From: Kribbella jiaozuonensis
GTDB taxonomy: Bacteria > Actinomycetota > Actinomycetes > Propionibacteriales > Kribbellaceae
NCBI RefSeq assembly: GCF_005233875.1
Contig: NZ_SZPZ01000002.1
Span: 186,001-250,000, forward strand
Length of the DNA: 64,000 nucleotides
Reading direction: 5' to 3'
A model generated the notes under the pieces. That model worked only from the letters and a program-made list of their open reading frames with translations, ran no database searches and was not told where the DNA came from. Both the position numbers and the translations under genes were made by a program. This document shows, one piece after another, positions 7,597 to 15,829 of this stretch (positions are counted from its first letter, which is position 1; each line of letters begins with the position of its first letter).

Positions 7597-8588
7597 TGCC
7601 CAACCGCCGAGACCCACGAGTTGCGATGACGATCTCGCAGCTCGCCCCCGAGCGTGCGTTGCGGCGGCTGGAGCTGACCGTCGTACGGCGTCTCGAGGGG
7701 TACCTGCACGGGGAACACCTGGGGCTGCTCCCGGGCCCGGGCACCGAGTTGGCCGAGGCACGTGAGTACCAGGTCGGCGACGACGTACGGCGGATGGACT
7801 GGGCCGTCACCGCGCGGACCACGATCCCGCACGTCCGCGACCTGATCGCCGACCGTGAGCTCGAGACCTGGGCGCTGGTCGACCTGTCCGGCTCGATGGA
7901 CTTCGGTACGTCGACGCTCGAGAAGCGCGAGCTCGCCGTCGCGGCTGTTGCCACTGTCGGCTTCCTGACCCACCGCCTCGGCGACCGCTTCGGCGGGCTG
8001 ATGCTGCGTGACTCGGCGCTGCGGCGCTGGCCGGCGCGGTCCGGGCGGCTCGCGCTCTACGGTCTGCTGCGCGCGCTGCTGGCCGAGCAGTTCAGCGGTG
8101 ACGAAGAGGCGCATCGCAGCGACCTGGCCGCCGCGCTGGAGTCGATGGCGCGGACGCAGCGCAAACGTGGACTACGGGTGATCGTGTCCGACTTCCTGAC
8201 CCCGCAGGACGGTGAGGTCGCGAGCCAGATCGAGCCGTCCTGGGAGCGGGCGATGCGCAAGCTGACCGCTCAGCACCAGGTGCTCGCGGTCGAGATCGTC
8301 GACCCGCGCGAGCTGGAACTGCCGAACATCGGCGTCGTCACGATCGGTGACCCGGAGACCGGCGAGGTGCGCGAGATCGACACCCGGCGGCGCAAGGTCC
8401 GGGAAGCATTCGGAGTAGCAGCTCTCGCTCAGCGGGAACGAACCAGGGCCGCCCTGCGTAGGGTAGGTGCGGGGCACCTTGTACTGCGGACCGATCGTGA
8501 CTGGGTCGCCGACACCGTGCGGTTCGTGCTCGCCTACCGGCGAGTGGCGCCCCGCCTGCACCAACCGCCGAAGGGAGTGGCTCGCTGA
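7596..8588 (+). CDS. DUF58 domain protein
   Basis: The 330-residue protein carries the DUF58 signature AREYQVGDDVRRMDW followed by a VWA-like fold (ALVDLSGSMDFG with a DxSxS metal site). It partners the upstream MoxR ATPase and the downstream VWA protein. GTG 7596 overlaps the moxR stop by one base. An internal ATG at 7626 is an alternative start that would remove ten residues. No signal peptide or membrane segment is evident, so it is likely cytosolic. Confidence 0.9.
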   Translation: MPNRRDPRVAMTISQLAPERALRRLELTVVRRLEGYLHGEHLGLLPGPGTELAEAREYQVGDDVRRMDWAVTARTTIPHVRDLIADRELETWALVDLSGSMDFGTSTLEKRELAVAAVATVGFLTHRLGDRFGGLMLRDSALRRWPARSGRLALYGLLRALLAEQFSGDEEAHRSDLAAALESMARTQRKRGLRVIVSDFLTPQDGEVASQIEPSWERAMRKLTAQHQVLAVEIVDPRELELPNIGVVTIGDPETGEVREIDTRRRKVREAFGVAALAQRERTRAALRRVGAGHLVLRTDRDWVADTVRFVLAYRRVAPRLHQPPKGVAR

Positions 8589-9541
8589 TGGAGTTCCTGT
8601 CTCCGGCCAGATTGTGGTTCCTGCTGCTGATCCCGGTGATCATCGCGGGGTACATCTTCCTCCAGCACCGGCGCTCGCAGTACGCGCTGCGCTTCACCAA
8701 CATCGCGCTGCTGGACCGGGTCGCACCGCGGCGGCCGCAGTGGCGGCGGCACCTGGCCGTCGGGCTGGCGCTGCTCGCCGCGCTGACCTGCATCCTGGCG
8801 TTCGCGCAGCCGAAGGACAAGGTCAAGGTGCCACGCGAGCGGGCCACGATCGTGGTCGCGATCGACGTGTCGCTGTCGATGATGGCCACCGACATCGAGC
8901 CGAACCGGCTGGAAGCGGCGAAGGAGTCGGCGAAGGAGTTCGTCAACAACCTGCCGACCAAGTTCAACGTGGCGCTGGTCAACTTCGCCGGCACGGCGTC
9001 GATCATCGTGCCGCCGACCACGGACCGTGCCACCATCGACCGGTCGATCGACGGGCTCGAGCTGGCCGAGTCGACCGCGACCGGTGAGGGCATCTTCACC
9101 TCGCTGCAGGCGCTCACCCAGGTCCCGCCGGACCCCGCGCACCCGAACGACCCGGCCCCGGCCCGGATCGTGATGCTGTCGGACGGCAAGCGGACGGTCG
9201 GCCGGACGGCGCAGGAAGGCGCGCAGGCGGCCAAGGCGAAGAACACCCCGGTGTATACGATCTGCTTCGGCACCGACTCCGGCTTCATCGAGATGGACGG
9301 CATCCGGCAGCGGGTACCACCGGACCGCACCGAGCTCCGCAGCATCGCCGAGACCACCGGCGGCGAGGCGTACACCGCGGAGTCCGCGGGCGAGCTCAAG
9401 GACGTCTACAAGGACATCGGCTCGTCGGTCGGGTACGACGAGGTCGACAAGGAGATCACGGCCCGGTACGCCGGTATCGCGATGCTCTTCACGCTCGCCG
9501 CCGCCGGCGCCTGCATCGCGCTCGCGACCCGCTTCCCGTAA
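8588..9541 (+). CDS. Membrane-anchored von Willebrand A (BatA-like) protein
   Basis: The 317-residue protein has two N-terminal membrane segments (residues about 8-24 and 55-75), a VWA domain with MIDAS motif AIDVSLSMMATD and TIVPP/DGKRT elements, and a C-terminal membrane helix (about 296-314). This is the topology of BatA-type Bat/VWA proteins, with the VWA domain between membrane anchors. Its ATG overlaps the DUF58 stop as TGATG. Coupling with MoxR and DUF58 suggests a membrane-associated assembly or chaperone complex. Confidence 0.9.
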   Translation: MEFLSPARLWFLLLIPVIIAGYIFLQHRRSQYALRFTNIALLDRVAPRRPQWRRHLAVGLALLAALTCILAFAQPKDKVKVPRERATIVVAIDVSLSMMATDIEPNRLEAAKESAKEFVNNLPTKFNVALVNFAGTASIIVPPTTDRATIDRSIDGLELAESTATGEGIFTSLQALTQVPPDPAHPNDPAPARIVMLSDGKRTVGRTAQEGAQAAKAKNTPVYTICFGTDSGFIEMDGIRQRVPPDRTELRSIAETTGGEAYTAESAGELKDVYKDIGSSVGYDEVDKEITARYAGIAMLFTLAAAGACIALATRFP

Positions 9542-9724
9542 TCCGGCCGGCCCCGGAGCCTCGCCGCTCGTCGACCTGAATCGCGACACGATGGTGATGT
9601 AGTTGACACGGCGAGGTTACTGGTGTTGAAGGTGCTCGTGGTGCAAGATGTACGAGTCTGCCAGGACTGACAGGTGTGTTTCGAGAACGCTGGGGAAGGC
9701 GCCCCTCGAGCACAGGAGGTCCCG

Positions 9725-10222
9725 GTGGCGACAACTCGTGGCGTTCTGTACGTCCACACGGTGCCGTCAGCGTTGTGCCCTCATGTCGAGTGGGCCGCGG
9801 GCGGCATCCTAGGCGTGCCCGTGAAACTGGATTGGACACCGCAGCCTGCGGCCCAGGGCACGTACCGGGCCGAGCTGTCCTGGCAGGCCGAGGCCGGTAC
9901 CGCGGCCAAGCTGGCATCCGCCCTGCGCGGCTGGCAGAAGCTGCGGTTCGAGGTCACCGAGGAGCCGAGCAACGGCGTCGAGGGCGAGCGGTACTCGTTC
10001 ACGCCCGAGCTCGGGGTCTTCCACGCGACCACCGGCGTACACGGCGACATCATGGTGCCGGAGGAGCGGCTGAAGGCGGCCATGCTCAAGGCCGCCAGCG
10101 GCGAGGCCGACCTGACCGAGGAGGTCGAGCGTTTGCTCGGTCGCCCTTGGGACGACGAACTGGAGCCCTTCCGCTACGCCGGCGACGGCGCGCCCGTGCG
10201 GTGGCTGCACCAGGTTGTCTAA
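9725..10222 (+). CDS. DUF3145 family protein
   Basis: The 165-residue protein matches the actinobacterial DUF3145 family, recognised by TRGVLYVHTVPSALCPHVEWA near the start and GELGVFHATTGVHGDIMV-type residues in the middle. The function is unknown. GTG 9725 is chosen because AGGAGGT lies 4 bases upstream; a GTG at 9674 would add 17 residues unlike the family. It converges on the FAS-II operon; a strongly structured intergenic segment separates the two. The upstream gap (9542-9724) contains TTGACA at 9603 but no convincing -10 box. Confidence 0.85.
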   Translation: MATTRGVLYVHTVPSALCPHVEWAAGGILGVPVKLDWTPQPAAQGTYRAELSWQAEAGTAAKLASALRGWQKLRFEVTEEPSNGVEGERYSFTPELGVFHATTGVHGDIMVPEERLKAAMLKAASGEADLTEEVERLLGRPWDDELEPFRYAGDGAPVRWLHQVV

Positions 10223-10328
10223 GCCGTTCCTGAGAACTTCAGAAGAATGCCGTGAAGGGCAGAGCTTTCCGCGAACTTTTCGATGAGACTGAGCATCAGA
10301 CGTTCTACCAGGGTGGGAGGGGCCGTGG

Positions 10329-10380
10329 CCGCTGGGCCACCGGGTGTCGGGACACCCCCGGTGGTTGTTAACAACAGCGG
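10329..10380. repeat. Nested inverted repeats between convergent genes
   Basis: CCGCTG (10329-10334) and CAGCGG (10375-10380) enclose a CCACCGGGTGT/ACACCC-CCGGTGG hairpin (10337-10364, two extra C in one arm) and the perfect palindrome GTTGTTAACAAC (10364-10375). Together they could fold as a branched structure downstream of both genes, or the palindrome could be a protein site. Confidence 0.5.
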
Positions 10381-10391
10381 CCGCACCACGT

Positions 10392-10424
10392 GAGGGGCAC
10401 GGATCCATTGGATCCGTGCCCCTC
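10392..10424. terminator. Bidirectional terminator hairpin
   Basis: A perfect 15-bp stem (GAGGGGCACGGATCC and its complement) closes a 3-base ATT loop. It lies just past the accD stop and downstream of the DUF3145 gene, with no T tract, as is common in high-GC actinobacteria. It probably terminates both convergent units. Confidence 0.8.
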
Positions 10425-10433
10425 GAGCCGTTT

Positions 10434-11858
10434 CTAGAGCGGGATGTTTCCGTGGTTCCCGCGGATCGGTCCGCCGACCTCGGCCTTCGCGAGGGCAGTT
10501 GCCAACGCTGTCCGGGTGCGGGTCGGTTCGACGACCTCGTCCACCACGCCGATCTCGCGGGCGCGGTCGATGCCGCCGGCAATCTTCTCGTGTTCGACGG
10601 CCAGTTCGGCTTCTACCTGCGCCCGCAGTTCAGGGTCGACCTCGGCCAGCTTCCGCCGGTGCAGCACGCGGACCGCCGCGACCGCACCCATCACAGCCAC
10701 CTCGGCCCGCGGCCACGCGAACACCCGCGTCGCCCCGAGCGATCGCGCATTCATCGCGATGTACGCCCCGCCGTACGTCTTCCGCGTCACCAACGTCACC
10801 CGCGGTACGACGGCCTCCGCGAACGCATGCAGCAGTTTCGCGCCCCGTCGTACGACGCCGTCCCACTCCTGCCCGACGCCCGGCAGATAACCCGGTACGT
10901 CGACCAGCACGACCAGCGGTACGCCGAACGCGTCGCACATCCGGACGAAGCGTGATGCCTTCTCCGCCGACAGTGCGTCGAGGCAACCACCCAGCCGGAG
11001 CGGATTGTTGGCGATGACACCGACCGTCCGCCCGCCGAGCCGGCCCAGCGTGGTGACGATGTTCGGCGCCCACCGTTGGTGGAGCTCAACTGCAGAAGAC
11101 GAGTCGAGCACCCCTCCAACCAGCGGATGGACGTCGTACGCGCGCTTGGCCGACTCCGGCAGGAACCCGGACAGATCGGTGTCCGGGATGTCCGTGGACA
11201 TCGAGCCCTGATTCGCGAGCAGGTCCGTCAACCGGCGCGCCTGCTCGATCGCCGCGTCCTCGGAGTCCGTCGTGATGTGGACGACGCCGGACCGGCGGCC
11301 GTGCGGCTCGGGGCCGCCGAGCCGGAGCATGTCGACGTCCTCGCCGGTGACCGAGCGGACCACGTCCGGCCCGGTGACGAAGATCCGTCCCTCGGGACCG
11401 AGGATGACGATGTCGGTCAGCGCCGGACCGTACGCCGCGCCTCCCGCGGCCGGACCGAGCACCACCGAGATCTGCGGGATCTTCCCGGACGCCTGCGTCA
11501 TCGCGTAGAAGATCTTGCCGACCGCGTGCAGGCTGAGCACGCCCTCGGCCAGACGCGCGCCGCCCGAGTGCCACAGGCCGATGATCGGCACCTGCTCCTC
11601 GCGGGCGACCTCGTACGCCTTGACCACGACGTCACAGCCCTCGTCGCCCATCGCGCCGCCCATCACGGTCGCGTCGGAGCAGAACGCGACGACCTTCGCC
11701 CCGGCAATCCGCCCGCGGGCCGCGATCATCCCCGACAGGTTGTCGGGGGTGATCAACTCCAGGCTGCCCGGGTCCAGCAGGTTCGTCAGCCGGGTGAGCG
11801 GGTTCCGCGGGTCCTGCTCACGGGGGAGTTTGGCGGGTCTTGCCGGGGCAACGGTCAT
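10434..11858 (-). CDS. accD: Acyl-CoA carboxylase beta (carboxyltransferase) subunit
   Basis: This 474-residue carboxyltransferase transfers CO2 from carboxybiotin to acetyl- or propionyl-CoA, supplying malonyl- or methylmalonyl-CoA. It has the crotonase-fold signatures GGAMGDEGCDVVVKAYE, LWHSGGARLAEG, GPAAGGAAYGPALTD and GGAYIAMNARSLGAT. It lacks the N-terminal zinc ribbon of E. coli AccD, so it is of the actinobacterial AccD/PccB type. It is the last gene of the FAS-II operon, 16 bases after fabF, and starts at ATG 11858 behind GGAGGA. The position matches accD6 at the end of the mycobacterial fas operon. Confidence 0.92.
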   Translation of the reverse strand: MTVAPARPAKLPREQDPRNPLTRLTNLLDPGSLELITPDNLSGMIAARGRIAGAKVVAFCSDATVMGGAMGDEGCDVVVKAYEVAREEQVPIIGLWHSGGARLAEGVLSLHAVGKIFYAMTQASGKIPQISVVLGPAAGGAAYGPALTDIVILGPEGRIFVTGPDVVRSVTGEDVDMLRLGGPEPHGRRSGVVHITTDSEDAAIEQARRLTDLLANQGSMSTDIPDTDLSGFLPESAKRAYDVHPLVGGVLDSSSAVELHQRWAPNIVTTLGRLGGRTVGVIANNPLRLGGCLDALSAEKASRFVRMCDAFGVPLVVLVDVPGYLPGVGQEWDGVVRRGAKLLHAFAEAVVPRVTLVTRKTYGGAYIAMNARSLGATRVFAWPRAEVAVMGAVAAVRVLHRRKLAEVDPELRAQVEAELAVEHEKIAGGIDRAREIGVVDEVVEPTRTRTALATALAKAEVGGPIRGNHGNIPL

Positions 11859-11874
11859 GGGTGTCCTCCGGGGA

Positions 11875-13110
11875 TTACAGCGTTTTGAATGCGATGGCGG
11901 CGTTGTGGCCGCCGAAGCCGAACGAGTTGTTCAGCGCCGCGATGTCCCCGTCGGGCAGCTTGCGCTGCTCGGTCGCGACGTCCAGGTCGATCTGGTCGTC
12001 GAGCTTGTCCACGTTGATGGTGGGCGGTGAGACCCGGTTGTGCAGGGCGAGCACGGTCGCGACCGACTCCACCGCACCGGCACCGCCGAGCAGGTGACCG
12101 ATCATCGACTTCGGCGCGGTGGCGACCGCGTGGTCGGCCTCCTTGCCGAGCGCCTGCCGGATCGCGATCGACTCGGCGATGTCGCCCTGCGGCGTCGACG
12201 TGGCGTGTGCGTTGATGTGGAAGATGTCGGCCGGGGTCAGATCGCCCTCGGACAGCGCCCGCTCCATCGCCCGCCGCGCACCCGAACCGGTCGGGTCGGG
12301 CTGCGCGATGTCGTGGCCGTCGGCCGAGATGCCCGCACCGGCGAGCTCGGCGTAGATCTTCGCGCCGCGCGCCTTCGCGTGCTCGTACGACTCCAGGATC
12401 AGTACGCCGGCACCCTCGCCGAGCAGGAAGCCGTCGCGGTCCACGTCCCACGGCCGGGAGGCGCGCTCCGGCTCGTCGTTCCGCTTGCTCAGCGCCTGCA
12501 TCATCCCGAACGCGGCCAGCGGCAGCGCCATGATCGCGCCCTCGGCGCCACCGGCGATCACCACGTCCGCGCGGCCGAGCCGGATCTGGTCCAGACCCAG
12601 CCAGATCGCCTCGTTACCGGACGCGCAGGCCGAGACCGGGGTGTGGACGCCGGCCTTGGCGCCGAACTCCAGGCTCACGTACGCCGCGGACGAGTTCGGC
12701 ATCAGCATCGGGATCGCCAGCGGTGACACGCGCCGCGGGTTCTTCAGCAGCGCGTCGTAGTTTGACAGCGTGGTGTGCAGGCCGCCGATACCGGACGCGA
12801 CCGCGACGCCGAGCCGCTCCTTGTCCAGGCCGGAGTCCTCCAGGCCGGAGTCGGCCCACGCCTCACGGGCGGCGACGACGGCGAGCTGCGCCGTCCGGTC
12901 CAGGCGGCGGGCCTTGACCCGCTCGATCACCTCGGTCGGGTCGACCGCGGCCGGTGCGGCGATCTGCACCGCCAGGTTCTGCACCCACTCGTCGGTCAGC
13001 CGCCGCGCGCCGGAGCGTCCGGCCAGCAGCCCTTCCCAGGTGCTGGACACGTCGCCCCCGAGCGGGGTCGTGGCTCCGAGCCCAGTGATGACGACTCGGG
13101 TCTTCGACAT
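11875..13110 (-). CDS. fabF: Beta-ketoacyl-ACP synthase II
   Basis: The 411-residue condensing enzyme elongates acyl-ACP with malonyl-ACP. The catalytic triad is intact: Cys in VSACASGNEA, His in INAHATSTPQGD and His in MIGHLLGGAGAVES, with the C-terminal NNSFGFGGHNA motif. ATG 13110 is favoured because GGATGAGG lies just upstream and MSKTRVVITG is the family start; an in-frame ATG at 13128 lacks a ribosome site. The gene follows acpP, with a stem-loop in the gap. Confidence 0.95.
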   Translation of the reverse strand: MSKTRVVITGLGATTPLGGDVSSTWEGLLAGRSGARRLTDEWVQNLAVQIAAPAAVDPTEVIERVKARRLDRTAQLAVVAAREAWADSGLEDSGLDKERLGVAVASGIGGLHTTLSNYDALLKNPRRVSPLAIPMLMPNSSAAYVSLEFGAKAGVHTPVSACASGNEAIWLGLDQIRLGRADVVIAGGAEGAIMALPLAAFGMMQALSKRNDEPERASRPWDVDRDGFLLGEGAGVLILESYEHAKARGAKIYAELAGAGISADGHDIAQPDPTGSGARRAMERALSEGDLTPADIFHINAHATSTPQGDIAESIAIRQALGKEADHAVATAPKSMIGHLLGGAGAVESVATVLALHNRVSPPTINVDKLDDQIDLDVATEQRKLPDGDIAALNNSFGFGGHNAAIAFKTL

Positions 13111-13169
13111 GGTTACCTCATCCTTCACATCAGGGATCTGCGGTTGGGAGCGAGGGGTGTGTACTGCGT

Positions 13170-13199
13170 GGTGCTCATCGAGGCAGCCCGATGAGCACC
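13170..13199 (-). terminator. Stem-loop between acpP and fabF
   Basis: GGTGCTCATCG and its exact complement form an 11-bp stem with an 8-base loop, 27 bases past the acpP stop and inside the operon. It may act as a partial terminator or as an RNA stabiliser that raises acpP mRNA over fabF; no T tract follows. Confidence 0.6.
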
Positions 13200-13225
13200 C
13201 CGGGCCAGCACGGTGACGGCGTAGG

Positions 13226-13474
13226 TCAGCCGTTCTGGGCGCGCTCGATGAACGCGACCGCGTCGCCGACGGTCTTCAGGTTCTTGACCTCGTCGTCGGG
13301 GATCTTCACGTCGAACTTCTCCTCGGCGGCCACCACGACCTCCACCATGGAGAGCGAGTCGACGTCGAGGTCGTCGGTGAAGGACTTGTCCAGCTGGACG
13401 TCCTCCACCGGGATGCCGGCGATCTCGTTCACGATCTCGGCGAGGTTGGAACGGATCTCTTCGGTGCTGGCCAT
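13226..13474 (-). CDS. acpP: Acyl carrier protein
   Basis: The 82-residue acidic four-helix protein carries the 4'-phosphopantetheine serine in DDLDVDSLSMVE. It shuttles growing acyl chains among FabD, FabH and FabF, which are encoded around it. The start is ATG 13474, preceded by AAAGGGA. Stem-loops flank the gene on both sides (13170-13199 and 13504-13526), consistent with separately tuned expression, since ACP is needed in excess. Confidence 0.96.
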   Translation of the reverse strand: MASTEEIRSNLAEIVNEIAGIPVEDVQLDKSFTDDLDVDSLSMVEVVVAAEEKFDVKIPDDEVKNLKTVGDAVAFIERAQNG

Positions 13475-13503
13475 GTTCTCTGGTTCCCTTTCGGATTTCT
13501 GCT

Positions 13504-13526
13504 GGCTGTACAGCTTTGGTACAGCC
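13504..13526 (-). repeat. Stem-loop upstream of acpP
   Basis: GGCTGTAC and GTACAGCC form a perfect 8-bp stem with a 7-base loop between fabH and acpP, about 30 bases before the acpP start. It could mark an RNA-processing point or protect the acpP transcript. Confidence 0.5.
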
Positions 13527-13564
13527 GGGTGCGGCCACCTGAGCCGCCCCCGGACAACTATGGA

Positions 13565-14554
13565 CTACGGCAAGCGGATGACCTGGGCGGCGTACACCAG
13601 CCCGGCGCCGAAGCCGATGATCAGTGCGAGGTCGCCGCTCTTGGCTTCGCCGGCCTCGCGCATCGCGGTGATCGCGAGTGGGATCGACGCCGCCGAGGTG
13701 TTGCCCTGGCGCTCGATGTCCCGTGCGACCTTGACGTGCTCCGGCAGCTTCAACGCCCGCCGCATCGCGTCGGTGATCCGCATGTTCGCCTGGTGCGGCA
13801 CGAACAGGTCGAGCTGCTCGGCCTTCACGCCGGCCACGTCCAGCGCCTGCTGCGCGGTCTTCGCCATCTCGAACGACGCCCAGCGGAACACCGGGTTGCC
13901 GTCCATCGTGAGGTGCGGCCAGTTGTGGTTGCCGTGCACCTCCTGCCAGGACTCCTTCTGGCTGATCACCTGGTGCTGCGTACCGTCCGAGCCCCAGACG
14001 ACCGGGCCGATCCCCGGTTCGTCGGTCGGGCCCACGATCGCGGCACCGGCGCCGTCGGCGAAGATGAACGCCGTACTGCGGTCGGTCCGGTCGGTGATGT
14101 CGCTGAGCCGCTCGACGCCGATCGCCAGCACGTACTTCGCACTGCCGCCGCGGACCAGGTCGTTGGCCATCGCGATGCCGTAGCAGAAGCCCGCGCAGGC
14201 GGCGGAGATGTCGAACGCCGCGGCGGTCGGGGCGCCGACCGCGACCGCGATCTGGGTCGCGATCGCCGGGGTCTGGTAGAGGTGGGTGACGGTCGAGACG
14301 ATCACGCAGCCGATGTCGGCCGGGTCGATACCGGAGTCGGCCAGCGCGTCCTTGGCCGCGTTCACCGACATCATCAGCACGGTCTCGTCATCGCTCGCCC
14401 AGCGCCGCTCCTTGATCCCGGAACGGGTCTGGATCCACTCGTCGCTGGAGTCGATCTGCTCGAGGATCTCGGAGTTCGGCACCACGCGCCGCGGCCGGTA
14501 CGAGCCGATGCCGAGCACTCCGGCGTACGTCGAACCTGTCGACGCCGTGATCAT
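13565..14554 (-). CDS. fabH: Beta-ketoacyl-ACP synthase III
   Basis: The 329-residue enzyme starts type II fatty-acid synthesis by condensing an acyl-CoA primer with malonyl-ACP. Catalytic residues are present: Cys in ISAACAGFCYG, His in FVPHQANMRI and Asn in ERQGNTSAAS; GFGAGLVYAAQ ends the fold. ATG 14554 overlaps the fabD stop as ATGA, so translation is coupled. In actinobacteria FabH usually prefers branched primers; that preference cannot be read here. Confidence 0.95.
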   Translation of the reverse strand: MITASTGSTYAGVLGIGSYRPRRVVPNSEILEQIDSSDEWIQTRSGIKERRWASDDETVLMMSVNAAKDALADSGIDPADIGCVIVSTVTHLYQTPAIATQIAVAVGAPTAAAFDISAACAGFCYGIAMANDLVRGGSAKYVLAIGVERLSDITDRTDRSTAFIFADGAGAAIVGPTDEPGIGPVVWGSDGTQHQVISQKESWQEVHGNHNWPHLTMDGNPVFRWASFEMAKTAQQALDVAGVKAEQLDLFVPHQANMRITDAMRRALKLPEHVKVARDIERQGNTSAASIPLAITAMREAGEAKSGDLALIIGFGAGLVYAAQVIRLP

Positions 14555-15744
14555 GCGGGGCTCCCGGCGGGGTGCAGACGGACCAGCGGCTGTCCCGGGG
14601 CGACCGGGTCGCCTTCCTCGGCGAGCCACTCGACCACGATGCCGCCGTGCGGCGCGCTCACCTCGACCTCGTCGCGCAGGCTCGCCACCTTCGCCACGAC
14701 CTCACCGGCCGCAACGGTGTCACCGGACTCCCGGCGTACGTCGACCTCACGGGTGAAGGTGCCCTTGATCGGGGCGACCAGCAGCCGCCAGGTCGGGGAG
14801 GCGTCGATCTCGGACGGGCTGCCGTGCTTCTCCACGAACGCACGGGCGTCGTCGAGCTGGTCCGGGGTCTTGAGCGCGAACGTCTCGACACCCTTCAGCG
14901 CGCGGCGCGCGATACCGGTCAGCGTGCCCGCCGGCGGCAGCTCGAGGATGCCGGTCACGTCGAGGTCGGACATGGTCTGCATGCACAGGTCCCAGCGGAC
15001 CGGCGCGTTCACCTGGTTGACGAGCCGCTGCAGGACGTCGCGACCGTCGTGGACGACATGGCCGTCGCGGTTCGAGATCAGGCGGGTCCGCGGGTCGTGC
15101 GTGCTGATCGCGGTGGCGTACTTCGCCAACGTCTGCACGGCGGGCTCCATGTGCTTGGTGTGGAACGCGCCCGCGACCGACAGCGGGATCAGCCGGGTCT
15201 TGGCGGGCGGGTCGGCGGCGAGCGCGGCCAGCTCCTCAACGGTGCCTGCGGCAACGATCTGGCCGGGGCCGTTGTCGTTCGCCGCGGTCAGGCCGTGCTC
15301 GGCGAGCTTGGCCAGGATCTCCTCGCGGTCACCGCCGAGGACTGCGGTCATCGAGGTCGCGGTCTGCGCGGCCGCGGCGGCCATCGCCTTGCCGCGCTCG
15401 CGGACCAGGACCATCGCCTGCTCGGCCGTCAGTACGCCGGTGCCGGCCGCGGCGGCGAGTTCACCGACGCTGTGGCCGGCGACCGCGCCGACCTTGGTGA
15501 AGGCGTCGGCCGGGTGCGGGAACACCGCCAGCGCCGCCAGCATGCTGGACGCGACCAGCAGCGGCTGCGCGATCGCGGTGTCGCGGATCGTGTCCGCGTC
15601 CGCCTGGGTGCCGTAGTGGGCGAGATCGAGACCGGCCACCGCGGAGAGCCAGTTCAGCCGGCTCTCGAACACGGGATCCGCCAGCCACGGCTCGAGGAAT
15701 CCTGGGGTCTGGGCACCCTGACCGGGTGCGACGATGACGAGCAC
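14551..15744 (-). CDS. fabD: Malonyl-CoA:ACP transacylase fused to a biotinyl/lipoyl-like domain
   Basis: Residues 1 to about 300 are a malonyl-CoA:ACP transacylase, with APGQGAQTPGF, the active-site Ser in AGHSVGELAAA and His in AGAFHTKHM. It loads malonyl units onto AcpP. The protein is about 90 residues longer than typical FabD: residues 319-397 resemble a biotinyl/lipoyl domain, with paired hammerhead halves (TREVDVRRESGDTVAAGEVV and GGIVVEWLAEEGDPVAPGQP). The hairpin that should carry the modified lysine reads ASLRDEVEV, with Arg where Lys is expected, so it is probably not modified. GTG 15744 has GAGGGAGA upstream; an in-frame ATG at 15762 lacks one. It heads the FAS-II operon. Confidence 0.92.
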   Translation of the reverse strand: MLVIVAPGQGAQTPGFLEPWLADPVFESRLNWLSAVAGLDLAHYGTQADADTIRDTAIAQPLLVASSMLAALAVFPHPADAFTKVGAVAGHSVGELAAAAGTGVLTAEQAMVLVRERGKAMAAAAAQTATSMTAVLGGDREEILAKLAEHGLTAANDNGPGQIVAAGTVEELAALAADPPAKTRLIPLSVAGAFHTKHMEPAVQTLAKYATAISTHDPRTRLISNRDGHVVHDGRDVLQRLVNQVNAPVRWDLCMQTMSDLDVTGILELPPAGTLTGIARRALKGVETFALKTPDQLDDARAFVEKHGSPSEIDASPTWRLLVAPIKGTFTREVDVRRESGDTVAAGEVVAKVASLRDEVEVSAPHGGIVVEWLAEEGDPVAPGQPLVRLHPAGSPA

Positions 15745-15810
15745 GTGCCAACTCTCCCTCAACAGGGCCCGTCGAGAGCCGCAGGGCGAGCACGAATTCT
15801 CGGAGGCCGG

Positions 15811-15829
15811 TTTGTAGAGATCCTACAAA
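15811..15829. promoter_or_regulatory. Inverted repeat in the fabD promoter region
   Basis: TTTGTAG and CTACAAA flank a 5-base spacer, overlapping the stop codon of the upstream regulator gene. Read on the minus strand the segment contains TAGGAT, a fair -10 box for fabD. It may be the operator of the adjacent PucR-type regulator or of another fatty-acid regulator; a weak terminator role is also possible. Confidence 0.45.

Noticed and set aside
9603..9631. TTGACA at 9603 as a promoter for the DUF3145 gene
   Set aside because: No acceptable -10 hexamer lies 16-19 bases downstream.
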